Part shown: in pieces, positions 54,834-64,000 of the stretch | How positions within the stretch are numbered: position 1 is the stretch's first letter | Layout of the letters: each line of letters opens with the position of its first letter | Source of the DNA: Bacillus sp. HMF5848 | Lineage (GTDB): Bacteria; Bacillota; Bacilli; Bacillales; HMF5848 | NCBI RefSeq assembly: GCF_003944835.1 | Contig: NZ_RWIV01000001.1 | Location: 3,134,530-3,198,529 of the forward strand | DNA length: 64,000 nucleotides | Direction of reading: 5' to 3' | The notes under the pieces: generated by a model | Seen by the model: the letters and a program-made list of their open reading frames with translations, nothing else | Database searches by the model: none | Told to the model about the DNA's origin: nothing | Position numbers and translations under genes: made by a program

Positions 54834-56078
54834 TTATTCTTTCCCAATAATTGCAAGCTCTCTAGTTCGTTCTTCCACTTCAAAAGGATCGACATTAATA
54901 CGAGCAACTCCTGTTTCCATAGCGGCCTTTGCAACGGCAGCTGCCACCTTAGGAGCTATTCTAGGGTCAAACGGCGTTGGTATTACGTATGTGCTAGATA
55001 ATTCTTCATCGCTTACCAGGCTAGCAATAGCCTCAACAGCTGCCATTTTCATTTGTTCATTAATATGCGTAGCTCGTACATCTAATGCACCTCGAAAAAT
55101 CCCTGGAAACGCTAATACGTTGTTAACTTGATTAGGAAAATCAGATCTCCCCGTTCCGACTACTTTTGCACCTGCAGCAAATGCATCCTCTGGCATAATC
55201 TCTGGCACAGGATTTGCCATGGCAAAAATAATTGGATCATTGCTCATTGATTTAACCATGTCCTGCGTTAATGCTCCTTCAACAGATACACCAATAAACA
55301 CATCGGCCCCTTGAATAACATCCTGTAAGGATCCGTCTAATTTTTCACGATTTGTAAAGCTTGCAACCTCTTCTTTAATCGCGTTCATGCCAACTGGTCG
55401 CCCTTCATAAATAGCACCCTTTGAATCACACATAATAATGTTTTGAATGCCGTATTTACGCATTAATTTTATAATTGCTATTCCAGCAGCACCTGCACCA
55501 TTTGCAACTACTTTTATTTCAGACATCGACTTACCTACTAATTTCAAAGCATTTAGAAGTCCTGCCAAGGTTACAATGGCAGTTCCATGTTGGTCATCAT
55601 GAAATATTGGGATATTTGTTTCTTTTTTCAAGCGTTCTTCAACTTCAAAACAATTCGGAGCCGCAATGTCCTCTAAGTTGACACCACCAAATGTAGGTTC
55701 CAACAGTTTAACTGTTTCAACAATTTTATCTACATCCGTTGTGTTTAAACAAATAGGGAAAGCATCCACCCCTGCGAAGCTTTTAAACAGTACAGCTTTT
55801 CCTTCCATAACAGGAAGTGCTGCCTCAGGTCCTATATGGCCTAGTCCTAAAACAGCGGTTCCATCTGACACAACTGCCACCATGTTGCCCTTCATTGTGT
55901 ACTCATAAACCTTTGACTTATCTTCAAAAATTGCCTTACAAGGTTCAGCTACTCCAGGTGAATATGCTAAACTCAAATCCTTTGCATTTTTGACTGGTAT
56001 TTTTGATTTTGATTCGAGTTTTCCTTTATGAACTCTATGCATATGTAAGGCTTCTTCTCTAAGTGACACTGCGTCCAC
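54834..56078 (-). CDS. ytsJ: Malic enzyme, NAD(P)-dependent (YtsJ type)
   Basis: 414 aa. Oxidative decarboxylation of malate to pyruvate. Conserved SLAYSPGVAEPCKAI, the metal/substrate region VNLEDIAAPNCFEVEERL followed by IPIFHDDQHGTAIV, and the nucleotide-binding NGAGAAGIAIIKLM. Gene order next to dnaE and accDA is that of B. subtilis ytsJ, the main NADP-linked malic enzyme there; cofactor use here is inferred from that. A second-gene relationship with the GntR regulator is likely. Confidence 0.93.
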   Translation of the reverse strand: MDAVSLREEALHMHRVHKGKLESKSKIPVKNAKDLSLAYSPGVAEPCKAIFEDKSKVYEYTMKGNMVAVVSDGTAVLGLGHIGPEAALPVMEGKAVLFKSFAGVDAFPICLNTTDVDKIVETVKLLEPTFGGVNLEDIAAPNCFEVEERLKKETNIPIFHDDQHGTAIVTLAGLLNALKLVGKSMSEIKVVANGAGAAGIAIIKLMRKYGIQNIIMCDSKGAIYEGRPVGMNAIKEEVASFTNREKLDGSLQDVIQGADVFIGVSVEGALTQDMVKSMSNDPIIFAMANPVPEIMPEDAFAAGAKVVGTGRSDFPNQVNNVLAFPGIFRGALDVRATHINEQMKMAAVEAIASLVSDEELSSTYVIPTPFDPRIAPKVAAAVAKAAMETGVARINVDPFEVEERTRELAIIGKE

Positions 56079-56291
56079 TCCATTTCAAACTAATTTAGCT
56101 GACAAAACACATATGTTTGTCTAACTTCGTGTTGGTTTTCTATCTTTATTTCTCTCTTTTTGCGCGGCTCCAATATGTAGACATAAGTATGTTAGTGAAA
56201 TTACTAGTTAATACCAAAGTTTAAAATTGCGTTGTTTCACATTTTGACTAACTTACTTTGCGTAACACATTCGAGACACCATTGCAAAATG
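56079..56291. other. Intergenic DNA between ytsJ and dnaE
   Basis: About 210 bp, AT-rich, presumably carrying the ytsJ promoter. No clear motif recognised. Confidence 0.4.
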
Positions 56292-56323
56292 AAAAAAGGG
56301 TAGTGGTCAGACCACTATCCCTT
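56292..56323 (-). terminator. Terminator of dnaE
   Basis: Minus strand AAGGGATAGTGGT-ctg-ACCACTACCCTT followed by a T-run: a 12-bp stem with one wobble, 37 bp behind dnaE. Confidence 0.9.
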
Positions 56324-56359
56324 ATACCATATAATATTTTAATCTTTCTGTAAAGCAGA

Positions 56360-59300
56360 CTACTTCACAAAAACGTTCTCTGCACCTAATAGTAATTTAA
56401 GCTCTTCTATTAACTCTAAACCTAATGCAACTGTATAAGGCTCGCTTAGTTTCACTGTGCGTTTAGTAGTAGAATAATGTAAAAATACGTTTGATGTACC
56501 AGGATGTTTTTGCAACGTTGTTTTTAAACTGTTTAATAATGTCGCATTTGTTTCACTGTCAATCTTTACGTATAAAACTTTATCAATTAGATCAGGTAAC
56601 TCGTTTGGTTTCATGCAATTCTTAATTATAAATTGCTTCTGTCCATCACGTTCATCAACTGCTCCTTCAAGAAAACAAACTTCACCAGGCTGTAACAGTT
56701 GAGAAAATTTAGTAAATGCATCTGGAAATAAAATTGCATTCATATCTGCCGTTTCATCACTAACGACTAAAAATGCCATTTGCTCTCCTTTTTTCGTACG
56801 AATTACTTTAACATCATGTACATATACACCTGTTTTTATTCTTGTTTGTTTACTTAATTGTAAAAGCTCAATAATTGGTATGCCGCCATGCTGTTTAATT
56901 TGTCTTTCATAAGCATTTGTAGGATGATCTGATAAATAAAAGCCTAACGATTCTTTTTCAAAACTAAGCTTTATGTCTTGTCTAAGCGGCTCAACCTCCA
57001 CATACTTTGGTTTTACTACAGCACCACCATCATCCTCAAACAAGCCAATTTGGCCCTCATCCTTCGGTTTGAATAGTTCAGCATGCTCTAACGCAATGTC
57101 GAGACTTGCTAAAAGGCTCCCTCGTTCGATCGAAAACTCATCTAAGCTTCCAGAGAACACTAATGATTCTAAAGTCCGTCTGTTCACATGCTTTTGATCT
57201 GTACGTAAGCATAGATCATATAAATCGTGAAATGGACGTACTTTTCGTTGTTGAAAAATATTACGCAAAGCAGCAGCACCTACACTTTTTACCGCTGCCA
57301 AACCAAATCGTATGCCCTCTCGTTCAACAGTGAAACCATATCCACTTTTATTAATAGATGGAGGTAATATTTTAATTCCTTTGTATTTTGCTTCACGAAT
57401 ATATAGAGATATTTTCGCCTCATTTCCCAATACACTCGAAAGTAACGCTGCCAAAAAGGATACTGGATAATGTGCTTTTAAATATGCTAGCTGATAAGCG
57501 ATCATACTGTATGCAACGGCGTGACTTCTGTTAAAACCGTAGTTCGCAAATCTAACAATTAAATCATATAATTGCTCTCCTACTTTCATATCATAGCCAT
57601 TTCGAAGACATCCTTGTACAAAATGCTGTCTTTCTTTATCTAAAACATCTTTTTTCTTTTTGCCAACTGCTCTACGCAGTAAATCAGCTTCGCCTAGTGA
57701 AAAACCAGCAATTTTTGAGGCGATTTGCATTATTTGCTCTTGGTATACGATAACACCATACGTGTTTTCCAAAATTGGCTTTAAATCCGGATGAGGATAT
57801 TCAACTTGCTGTATTTCGTGCTTTCTGTCTATATAGATTGGTATATTCTCCATCGGTCCTGGTCGATACAATGCATTGACTGCAACAATGTCTTCAAACT
57901 CTGTTGGTTGCAAACGCATCAACACTTTACGCATGCCTTCAGATTCAAGCTGAAATATACCTGTTGTGTCTCCCCTGCTCAGTAGCTCAAATGTTTGTTG
58001 ATCTTGAATAGGAATAGATTCCAAGCTGAATCTCTTACCAATTTGCCGCTGCACATATTTACAAATTTCCTCGAGCAAGGTTAAATTCCGCAACCCTAAA
58101 AAATCAATTTTCAACAGTCCTAAATTTTCTAGAATTTCCATCGGATATTGTGTCAAATAAACATCGTTATGCCCCTCTTGGATGGGAATTAGCTCAGGTA
58201 ATGGTTCTTCGCTAATGACAACACCCGCTGCATGCGTGGATGTATGGCGAATAAGTCCTTCAATCCTTTGAGCTGTTTCAATAATTCGTTTACTAAAAGT
58301 ATTTTCACGTAAATGTTCGGCAAGACGTGGTGATTGATCTATAGCTTGTTGTAAATTTAATCCCGGCGTACTTGGAACAAGCTTTGTGAGGTAATCTGCT
58401 TCACGCACAGAAGCTCCCAACACACGAGCAACATCACGAATAGCAGCTTTTGCTCCAAAAGTACCATATGTAATAATTTGCGCAACATGCAAGTCACCAT
58501 ATTTATTTTTAACGTATTGAATCATGTCATCACGACGATTATCCGGAAAATCTATATCAATATCCGGCATTGTAATTCGCTCCGGATTTAAAAATCTTTC
58601 AAATAATAGCCCATGTTTTAAAGGGTCTACATCTGTAATTTTTAACACATATGCAACGAGAGAGCCCGCTGCAGACCCACGTCCAGGTCCTGTTAATATA
58701 CCTTGCTCATGAGCAAATTTCATAAAATCCCAGACAATTAAAAAATAATCACTAAAATTTGTGCGCTGAATGATGCTAAGTTCGTACTGCAACCGCTGTT
58801 CATAGTCAGGTGTTTGTACATCTCTATCAATTAAGCCTTGCTTACAAATCGTCTGTAAATAGCTATGGGCATCTTTATGCTCAGAGACAGGAAATTTTGG
58901 TAACAGCATCTTGTCAAACTCCAATGTTACATTGCATTGCGATGCTATTGACACAGTATTTGCAAGAGCGTCAGGGTAGTCATTTAATATAGCCTTCATT
59001 TCAGACTCTGACTTAAAGTCAAATTCATTGGAAGGCAACATTTGTAATGTTGCATCGTTAATGGGAACACCTTGTTTAATAGCGCGCAAACACGTAACAA
59101 CCTCAGCATCTTCCTTACTAAGGTATTGAACGTTATTTGTGGCGACAAGCTTTACGTCCAATTCCTTTGCTAATTGAAATAAATTATTATTGCGCTTTTG
59201 CTCTATTTCTAACCCATGATTTTGAATTGAAATATAAAAATCGTCCTTATAGATCGCTTTAAATTCCTCAATAGCTTGCTTTGCCATTGGTAACTGTTGT

Positions 59301-59719
59301 TCATCGACTAACGTTTCAATAATACCTTTACTACCAGGTGTTATCGCAATAAGCCCCTCGGCATATTGCGCAAGCCACTTTTTAGGTATTCCCTGCTGTG
59401 CCTTTACTTGAAAGGCACTTGAAAGCTTCACTAAATGCTTATAACCGATGTTATTTTTTGCAAGCAAAACAAGCGGATATGATTGTTTTGCGTCACTCTT
59501 CCACTCATCAGCAACAGATAATGTAAGACCTATAATTGGTTTAATGCCTTGCTTTACACAAGCTTTATAAAAAGGGACTGCCCCGTACATTACATTTTCA
59601 TCCGTTATTGCCACAGCGGAAAAATTTTTGTCAATACAGGCTTTAACAAGTTGTTCTATTCTAATAGAACTTGACAATAAACTATAGCAACTATGTACAT
59701 GCAGGTGAACAAACGTCAT
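56360..59719 (-). CDS. dnaE: DNA polymerase III alpha subunit DnaE
   Basis: 1119-aa error-prone DnaE-type replicase that extends RNA primers before hand-off to PolC. PHP domain at the N-terminus (FVHLHVHSCYSLLSSSIR), polymerase palm with GPGRGSAAGSLVAYVLKITD and the aspartates of MPDIDIDFPDNRRDDMI, then YQEQIMQIASKIAGFSLGEA and the helix-hairpin-helix region. A C-terminal OB domain (GVYVHDVKVIRTKKGEQMAF) follows. Length agrees with B. subtilis DnaE. Between ytsJ and ytrH. Confidence 0.97.
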   Translation of the reverse strand: MTFVHLHVHSCYSLLSSSIRIEQLVKACIDKNFSAVAITDENVMYGAVPFYKACVKQGIKPIIGLTLSVADEWKSDAKQSYPLVLLAKNNIGYKHLVKLSSAFQVKAQQGIPKKWLAQYAEGLIAITPGSKGIIETLVDEQQLPMAKQAIEEFKAIYKDDFYISIQNHGLEIEQKRNNNLFQLAKELDVKLVATNNVQYLSKEDAEVVTCLRAIKQGVPINDATLQMLPSNEFDFKSESEMKAILNDYPDALANTVSIASQCNVTLEFDKMLLPKFPVSEHKDAHSYLQTICKQGLIDRDVQTPDYEQRLQYELSIIQRTNFSDYFLIVWDFMKFAHEQGILTGPGRGSAAGSLVAYVLKITDVDPLKHGLLFERFLNPERITMPDIDIDFPDNRRDDMIQYVKNKYGDLHVAQIITYGTFGAKAAIRDVARVLGASVREADYLTKLVPSTPGLNLQQAIDQSPRLAEHLRENTFSKRIIETAQRIEGLIRHTSTHAAGVVISEEPLPELIPIQEGHNDVYLTQYPMEILENLGLLKIDFLGLRNLTLLEEICKYVQRQIGKRFSLESIPIQDQQTFELLSRGDTTGIFQLESEGMRKVLMRLQPTEFEDIVAVNALYRPGPMENIPIYIDRKHEIQQVEYPHPDLKPILENTYGVIVYQEQIMQIASKIAGFSLGEADLLRRAVGKKKKDVLDKERQHFVQGCLRNGYDMKVGEQLYDLIVRFANYGFNRSHAVAYSMIAYQLAYLKAHYPVSFLAALLSSVLGNEAKISLYIREAKYKGIKILPPSINKSGYGFTVEREGIRFGLAAVKSVGAAALRNIFQQRKVRPFHDLYDLCLRTDQKHVNRRTLESLVFSGSLDEFSIERGSLLASLDIALEHAELFKPKDEGQIGLFEDDGGAVVKPKYVEVEPLRQDIKLSFEKESLGFYLSDHPTNAYERQIKQHGGIPIIELLQLSKQTRIKTGVYVHDVKVIRTKKGEQMAFLVVSDETADMNAILFPDAFTKFSQLLQPGEVCFLEGAVDERDGQKQFIIKNCMKPNELPDLIDKVLYVKIDSETNATLLNSLKTTLQKHPGTSNVFLHYSTTKRTVKLSEPYTVALGLELIEELKLLLGAENVFVK

Positions 59720-59964
59720 TATGCAAACCCTCCTTCAATTAAACTTTATTTTCACGTGCTTATCATTAATCCGACAATACCACTTTTACAGATTGAATCC
59801 AACTATAATTCCTAACAGTTGGACAACAACCTACGTAGCTCAGTTACATATAGAAATTCTACAACCTTAGTATATCACAACACAAGAATGTATGTTCTTA
59901 TTTATGTTTGACATACTCAAGATAGATTGTCCATATAGTAGTAAGGAAAGCGAGGGACAAAACT

Positions 59965-60297
59965 ATGAAAGAACCATTTATACCAGCATTTTTTGACAGT
60001 TATTTTATTGCGTTAGGTGTGATGCTAGGGGGAACGATTATTGGAGCCATTGGGGCCTTTTTAGTTGGGGAACCACCTTTAACAGCTATGTTTCGTTTAT
60101 CTAATCGGCTAAAAATTTGGGCCCTTGTTGCAGCGATAGGTGGCACATTTGATGCATTTTATAACTTTGAAAGAGGAATATTTGAAGGAGCAACAAATGA
60201 CATCGTCAAACAAATATTATTAATTATTTCAGCTATGGGTGGGGCTCAAACAGGTGCTCTAATCATTCAATGGCTGACAGGGGAGCACGTATTATAA
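59965..60297 (+). CDS. ytrH: Sporulation membrane protein YtrH
   Basis: 110 aa with three hydrophobic segments (YFIALGVMLGGTIIGAIGAFL, IWALVAAIGGTFDAF, ILLIISAMGGAQTGALII). YtrH is made in the mother cell under sigma-E in B. subtilis and is needed for full spore resistance and cortex. CATATAGT near 59930 could be a sigma-E -10, but the -35 is unclear. Its TAA stop is directly followed by the ytrI ATG. Confidence 0.9.
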   Translation: MKEPFIPAFFDSYFIALGVMLGGTIIGAIGAFLVGEPPLTAMFRLSNRLKIWALVAAIGGTFDAFYNFERGIFEGATNDIVKQILLIISAMGGAQTGALIIQWLTGEHVL

Positions 60298-60801
60298 ATG
60301 AGAATCCCTCCATATTACAAAAATCCAAACTGGCAACGTTTTTTTGCTGGCATGGTAATTGGTGCTATTATTAGCTGGTGTATGTTTATATATATTTATG
60401 GAGAACTTCGTGAGAAACAATTTCAAGAAATAGTTACTTTAAAGACCGAGATGAAAAATTTACAAGATAAGTTGGAGATATGGCAAGAGGACTACAATCA
60501 ATTGAACGAAGAAAATAAAAAACAGCTAACAGTTCAAGACATTAAAATTCGTGTCGCGAATGCATCGCAACTCAAACTTGACGGCTATACAGTTTTCTTA
60601 ATACAAGAATCTGCGAAAAATGAGATTAAACATCTTTTAGCAAAAGATATCGAAACCGTTTTTAAAAACAAAACATTATTAAAAAGAGCAATTGAAAATA
60701 AACCATATTTAGTTGAGGAAAAACAATATCGTGTAACTATTACTGAACTTTTTGTATTTACGACCTTATATATAGAACTAAAAGTTGAATTTCTATCTTG
60801 A
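60298..60801 (+). CDS. ytrI: Sporulation membrane protein YtrI
   Basis: 167 aa with one N-terminal membrane helix (FFAGMVIGAIISWCMFIYIY), a coiled-coil (EIVTLKTEMKNLQDKLEIW) and a mixed C-terminal domain, the known layout of YtrI. Immediately adjacent to ytrH with no spacer, so coupled. In B. subtilis it acts with ytrH in spore development. Confidence 0.9.
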   Translation: MRIPPYYKNPNWQRFFAGMVIGAIISWCMFIYIYGELREKQFQEIVTLKTEMKNLQDKLEIWQEDYNQLNEENKKQLTVQDIKIRVANASQLKLDGYTVFLIQESAKNEIKHLLAKDIETVFKNKTLLKRAIENKPYLVEEKQYRVTITELFVFTTLYIELKVEFLS

Positions 60802-60904
60802 TATTCTATAATTTGAGAATTATATGAACTTTTCTAAAAATGTATAGCAAACATAGATGTCCCACTATATCATATAGGTAGGTACCTATTCGGAGGTGGG
60901 GAAA

Positions 60905-61123
60905 TTGCGTATTATTACCCAAAGGCGAGTTGTTAATCAAAAGCTTCAACAAATAATGAATGGCTACTCCGCCTATGTTGAGACACCTAAGATAGCAAGG
61001 CTTTTAGAAAAAGAAATACAACAATTACAACTTCACGTACATCAAGACAAAACTGACCTTGGTACTTGGTTTATTCCAGATTGTGAACCTATTATAGATG
61101 AACAGCCGTTACAACCTCATTAA
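60905..61123 (+). CDS. Small hypothetical protein downstream of ytrI
   Basis: 72 aa from TTG 60905, placed 6 bases after GGAGGTG; the GTG at 60896 is part of the RBS. Basic N-terminal half (RIITQRRVVNQKLQQIMNGY), a helix with LLEKEIQQLQ, and an acidic proline-containing tail. No membrane segment. Not recognised; a small gene exists in this position in some Bacillus genomes but I cannot confirm the family. Confidence 0.65.
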   Translation: MRIITQRRVVNQKLQQIMNGYSAYVETPKIARLLEKEIQQLQLHVHQDKTDLGTWFIPDCEPIIDEQPLQPH

Positions 61124-61172
61124 AAATGCAGTGACAGGTTCACAAGTGAATAAAAATAAAGCGATTCTTCGA

Positions 61173-61213
61173 AGAGATATAAATCACATAAGATTTATGT
61201 CTCTTATTTTTAT
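61173..61213 (+). terminator. Terminator behind the small gene at 60905
   Basis: AGAGATATAAATC / GATTTATGTCTCT stem with one mismatch, followed by TATTTTTAT. Confidence 0.8.
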
Positions 61214-61247
61214 AGCTTTGTTTGTTCAAAAATAATGTATTATGTTA

Positions 61248-61293
61248 CAAAAATAAGCCAAAGACTATTCGCACTACATGACACTTTGGCTTA
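61248..61293 (-). terminator. Terminator of nrnA
   Basis: Minus strand TAAGCCAAAG / CTTTGGCTTA 10-bp stem with a 20-base loop and T-rich exit, 19 bp behind the nrnA stop. Confidence 0.78.
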
Positions 61294-61311
61294 TCCATAT
61301 ATGTAATTAAA

Positions 61312-62250
61312 TTAACCCTTCTTACAAATCTGGTCAAGTTGTTCAATCATTTCATCTGCTTCCTGCCAATCAAAAATCGTAGCACCGGAGGCAAACGGAT
61401 GGCCACCACCTCGGTATTTTTTTGCCAATTCATTTATGATAGGCCCTTTCGAACGCAGTCTCACACGAATAGCTCCATCTTCTTCAACAAAAAATAACCA
61501 CGCCTTAATGCCTTCAATATTCCCTAGTAGACTGACAAGAAGTGAAGCTTCACTAGGAGACACATTATAAGAAGTAAGCATAGAAGCTGGTATTTTCATG
61601 TATGCAGCACCTGATGGCAAGCTTATAAAGTTTTGCAGTACATATCCACTTAAATTTGCTACATTATTCTTGGTTTTATACAGACCTTCATAAATTTCAG
61701 TAAAATCTATATCTAATTCAATTAACTCACCAGCATATTTAAATGTTTTTTTGCTTGTACTCGGATACAGAAATCGCCCAGTATCACCTACTATTCCAGC
61801 AAAAATCAACCTTGCTCCTTGTTTAGATAGTTTTAAGCCTTGATTTCGTCCATACAAATACAATTCATAAATAAGCTCACTACATGAGCTAGCGTTTGTA
61901 TCAACCCACACAATATCACCATATGCATCATCATTAGGATGGTGGTCAATTTTTATAAGCTTATCTCCTAAAGAATACTGCTTTCCACATATTCTATCTT
62001 GGTTTGCTGTGTCGCAAACTATGACAAGGGCACCATTGTAAACTTCATTATCAATATGGTCTAAAGAATATAAAAATTGTAAAGATGGGTCAGATTCCCC
62101 CACTACATACACACATTTACTCGGAAATGAAGTTTTAATGATTTCAGCGAGACCACATTGAGATCCATACGCATCTGGATCAGGTCTGACATGTCGATGA
62201 ATTATTATCGTTTCGTACTGAATTATTGCTTGTAAAATCTCTTTTTTCAT
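61312..62250 (-). CDS. nrnA: Bifunctional oligoribonuclease and pAp phosphatase NrnA
   Basis: 312-aa DHH/DHHA1 phosphoesterase that degrades nanoRNA and 3'-phosphoadenosine 5'-phosphate. DHH motifs: HRHVRPDPDAYGSQ, VIVCDTANQ and LIKIDHHPNDDAYGD; the DHHA1 domain ends RVRLRSKGPIINELAKKYRG with GGGHPFASGA. The start is ATG 62250, 5 bases after AAGGAGA, matching the B. subtilis length of 313 aa; an 18-codon extension was discarded. Confidence 0.95.
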   Translation of the reverse strand: MKKEILQAIIQYETIIIHRHVRPDPDAYGSQCGLAEIIKTSFPSKCVYVVGESDPSLQFLYSLDHIDNEVYNGALVIVCDTANQDRICGKQYSLGDKLIKIDHHPNDDAYGDIVWVDTNASSCSELIYELYLYGRNQGLKLSKQGARLIFAGIVGDTGRFLYPSTSKKTFKYAGELIELDIDFTEIYEGLYKTKNNVANLSGYVLQNFISLPSGAAYMKIPASMLTSYNVSPSEASLLVSLLGNIEGIKAWLFFVEEDGAIRVRLRSKGPIINELAKKYRGGGHPFASGATIFDWQEADEMIEQLDQICKKG

Positions 62251-62389
62251 TTTTGTCTCCTTTTCAGACTGTTTTAAACAGAAAAACATCACATTCAGCT
62301 TCAATCGCCGTTCTGTTCAAAAGTAACATTTTATACCTACACTTCGTGAGGAGCACTTATCAACAAAACTTCAATTTTTAAAAGCAATA

Positions 62390-62512
62390 GTGGCTGACTT
62401 ATTAAATCAGTCATTTTATCCAAGAACATTAGTTATTAAAGCAGGTTATAATGCAATTAAACTAGAAAATCTTAAACACTCACGATACAATATGTACAAA
62501 GCGTTAAAATAA
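62390..62512 (+). CDS. Possible short protein between nrnA and ytpI
   Basis: 40-codon frame from GTG 62390 with protein-like content (VIKAGYNAIKLENLKHSRYN). The same frame is open for 21 further codons upstream to a TAA at about 62327 but offers no other start. No good RBS is visible. It is either a small gene or the decayed end of a larger one. Not recognised. Confidence 0.3.
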   Translation: MADLLNQSFYPRTLVIKAGYNAIKLENLKHSRYNMYKALK

Positions 62513-62585
62513 TTGTGGATGTGTATAAACACATTGTCAATAAAGCTAATATTTCATTCATACTTACATTTATGGAGGTGTCCTT

Positions 62586-62882
62586 ATGCCAGTCTTAGTT
62601 GTATTTATTGTATTATCATTTGTAATGTATTTGTTTTATAAAACAAAGCAGTTTCGAACTCAAAAGCCAATGGAGAGAAAGTGGATCTCTGGTAAAGCAA
62701 GTATCGCGTTAGGCGTTTTTGTCTTAGTTTTTGGACTGAATACTTTTTTTATATACCAGTCAGGAGTAAGCTATTTCATAGGAAGTATGTTTATTTTAAT
62801 TGGTGGGCTAAGTGCTGTTAATGGTTACAAAGTTTACAAGTACTTTTTACCTCACGCAATCGCTGAAGCAAACCACCAATAA
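62586..62882 (+). CDS. ytpI: YtpI-like membrane protein
   Basis: 98 aa with three hydrophobic segments (LVVFIVLSFVMYLFY, ALGVFVLVFGLNTFFIY, FIGSMFILIGGLSAVNGY) and a basic loop after the first. Size, layout and place between nrnA and ytoI match B. subtilis YtpI, a conserved protein of unknown role. GGAGGTG precedes ATG 62586. Confidence 0.85.
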   Translation: MPVLVVFIVLSFVMYLFYKTKQFRTQKPMERKWISGKASIALGVFVLVFGLNTFFIYQSGVSYFIGSMFILIGGLSAVNGYKVYKYFLPHAIAEANHQ

Positions 62883-63046
62883 CAAAAACGTACCAGGCGC
62901 CGCCTACGTTAACAAATCGAGAAGATTGCTGGATCGAAGCGACTCAGGAAAAACCTTGTATAGACATGCAGTTCTTTTCTCCCTCTCGAGCAGTTACTGA
63001 TACTGATATAAGTTTAGAGTGTTATACTTTCCTTAGGTTACACGTT

Positions 63047-63074
63047 AGGCACCACTTTTTAGTGGTGCCTTTTT
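63047..63074 (+). terminator. Terminator between ytpI and ytoI
   Basis: AGGCACCACT-tttt-AGTGGTGCCT followed by TTTT; a perfect 10-bp stem. It is 165 bp behind ytpI; the stretch between holds no recognised gene. Confidence 0.88.
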
Positions 63075-63129
63075 CACCACGTCCATACTCTTCAGAAATC
63101 TGCCGGAACCTGTATGATTTATATACTCA

Positions 63130-64000
63130 TTATGAACGATCAATTAATTGACACATCATCATTGCTTTTCCAACTAACACACTATCATTATAAACTTCAA
63201 CATCTACTTTCCCGAATTTGCGCCCGACTTCTAGTATTTTCGGACGAATTTCAATAGTGCTATCTATTTGTACAGGTTTTATAAAATATATTGTTATATT
63301 TTCAACGACAAGATCTCCTTTTTTCTGTGCGCGAAGTACACGATTGGCTGCCTCAGTAATAATCGTGGTAAAAACACCATAAGACATTGTTCCAAGCTGA
63401 TTAGTCATTTGTGGTGTTACACTGCAATGGTACACCTCTTGACCTCGTTTTTCAGGGTTAATGTCAATGAATTGATTTGTAACAATATCATCAAGAGTTT
63501 CTCCGACTTGCGGTTGTCGTTGAATCATCTGTAATGCTTTTAAAACATCTTGTCTACTAATAATTCCTGATAATCGATTGTTATCGTCTACTACTGGTAG
63601 CACTTCAATACCTTCCCATACCATCATGTGAGAGGCAGAAGCAACGGACGTTTTTCCACTTACTGTCATAGGTTGCTTTGTCATAACTTTATCTATTAAC
63701 ACATTTCGATCTTGGCCCATAATATCCTTTGAGGTTACCATACCAGCAATTTTGAGATTTTTATCAATAACAGGGTAACGACTATGCTTCGTTTTTTCAT
63801 TCTGTTCAAACCACTTATTAACTGTATCATCGGGATAAAGATATGTTGTTTCCTCTAATGATTTTTGAATATCTTCAACTAATACAATTTCCTTCTTAAT
63901 AAGCTGGTCATAAATAGCTCTATTAATCATTGTACCTACGGTAAACGTATCATAGCTTGAAGAAATAATGGGCAGCTGTAACTCATCTGCTAATTTCTTC
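63130..64000 (-). CDS. ytoI: CBS/DRTGG/hot-dog protein YtoI, partial (N-terminus outside window)
   Basis: The frame continues past base 64000; about 290 C-terminal residues are visible of a family length near 440. The DRTGG domain ends with LQLPIISSSYDTFTVGTM, two CBS domains follow (VDKWFEQ-like region through DIMGQ, then TVSGKTSVASA to SRQDVLKAL), and a hot-dog domain closes the protein. In B. subtilis YtoI is a predicted nucleotide-sensing regulator without a proven role. The internal methionine at 63930 is not the real start. Confidence 0.93.
   Translation of the reverse strand, partial: KKLADELQLPIISSSYDTFTVGTMINRAIYDQLIKKEIVLVEDIQKSLEETTYLYPDDTVNKWFEQNEKTKHSRYPVIDKNLKIAGMVTSKDIMGQDRNVLIDKVMTKQPMTVSGKTSVASASHMMVWEGIEVLPVVDDNNRLSGIISRQDVLKALQMIQRQPQVGETLDDIVTNQFIDINPEKRGQEVYHCSVTPQMTNQLGTMSYGVFTTIITEAANRVLRAQKKGDLVVENITIYFIKPVQIDSTIEIRPKILEVGRKFGKVDVEVYNDSVLVGKAMMMCQLIDRS

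Noticed and set aside
62251-62304. 18-codon extension of NrnA
   Set aside because: ATG 62250 has AAGGAGA in place and matches the family start.

Overview
The window is chromosomal DNA of a low-GC, endospore-forming Firmicute of the family Bacillaceae. The evidence is gene order that closely follows the Bacillus subtilis zapA-polX-mutS2 / pheST / rplT-infC-thrS / dnaB-nrdR / gapB-speD / polA-phoPR / citZ-icd-mdh / pyk-pfkA-accAD-ytsJ-dnaE / ytrHI-nrnA-ytoI arc, together with sporulation genes (sspI, ytxC, ytvI, ytrH, ytrI), two T-box leaders and a sigma-W promoter. I cannot name the genus. No rRNA, tRNA or CRISPR array was seen.

Layout. 1-4.4 kb: mutS2 (cut by the window edge), polX, cvpA/yshB and zapA on the minus strand. 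4.8-8.1 kb: divergent rnhC, a Ca2+/Na+ antiporter-type gene and a lipoprotein. 8.4-13.1 kb: pheT and pheS behind a T-box, then the rRNA methyltransferase ysgA, which appears to start with CTG. 13.1-13.7 kb: a 630-bp array of thirty 21-bp repeats between divergent ysgA and sspI. 14-19.5 kb: M42 peptidase, a DNA-alkylation-repair HEAT protein, an acetate transporter, dUTPase, ysdB with a sigma-W promoter, and small membrane proteins. 19.9-23.7 kb: translation operon infC-rpmI-rplT with an L20-type leader, and thrS with a T-box. 23.7-29 kb: ytxC, a DnaC-like ATPase where dnaI is expected, an unknown 115-aa gene, dnaB, nrdR and speD. 29.5-31.5 kb: a group II intron directly behind the gapB terminator. 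31.5-41.8 kb: gapB, coaE, mutM, polA, hflC, hflK, phoR and phoP. 42.3-47.2 kb: a MaoC-like protein and the TCA genes mdh, icd, citZ and ytwI. 47.4-60 kb: ytvI, fxsA, pyk, pfkA, accA, accD, a GntR regulator, malic enzyme and dnaE. 60-64 kb: ytrH, ytrI, nrnA, ytpI and ytoI (cut by the window edge).

How they fit together. Most genes are housekeeping: DNA replication and repair (polX, mutS2, rnhC, polA, mutM, dnaB, dnaE, nrnA), aminoacylation and initiation of translation, and a central-carbon block covering glycolysis, gluconeogenesis, malonyl-CoA supply and the citrate branch.

The departures from the usual plan are where the interest lies. The helicase-loader position holds a short zinc-finger DnaC-type ATPase plus a small helical protein in place of canonical DnaI. 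The 21-bp hairpin minisatellite is strictly in register. There are three structured intergenic repeat elements, a terminator-associated group II intron, and hairpins at intercistronic junctions of citZ-icd-mdh and pfkA-pyk.
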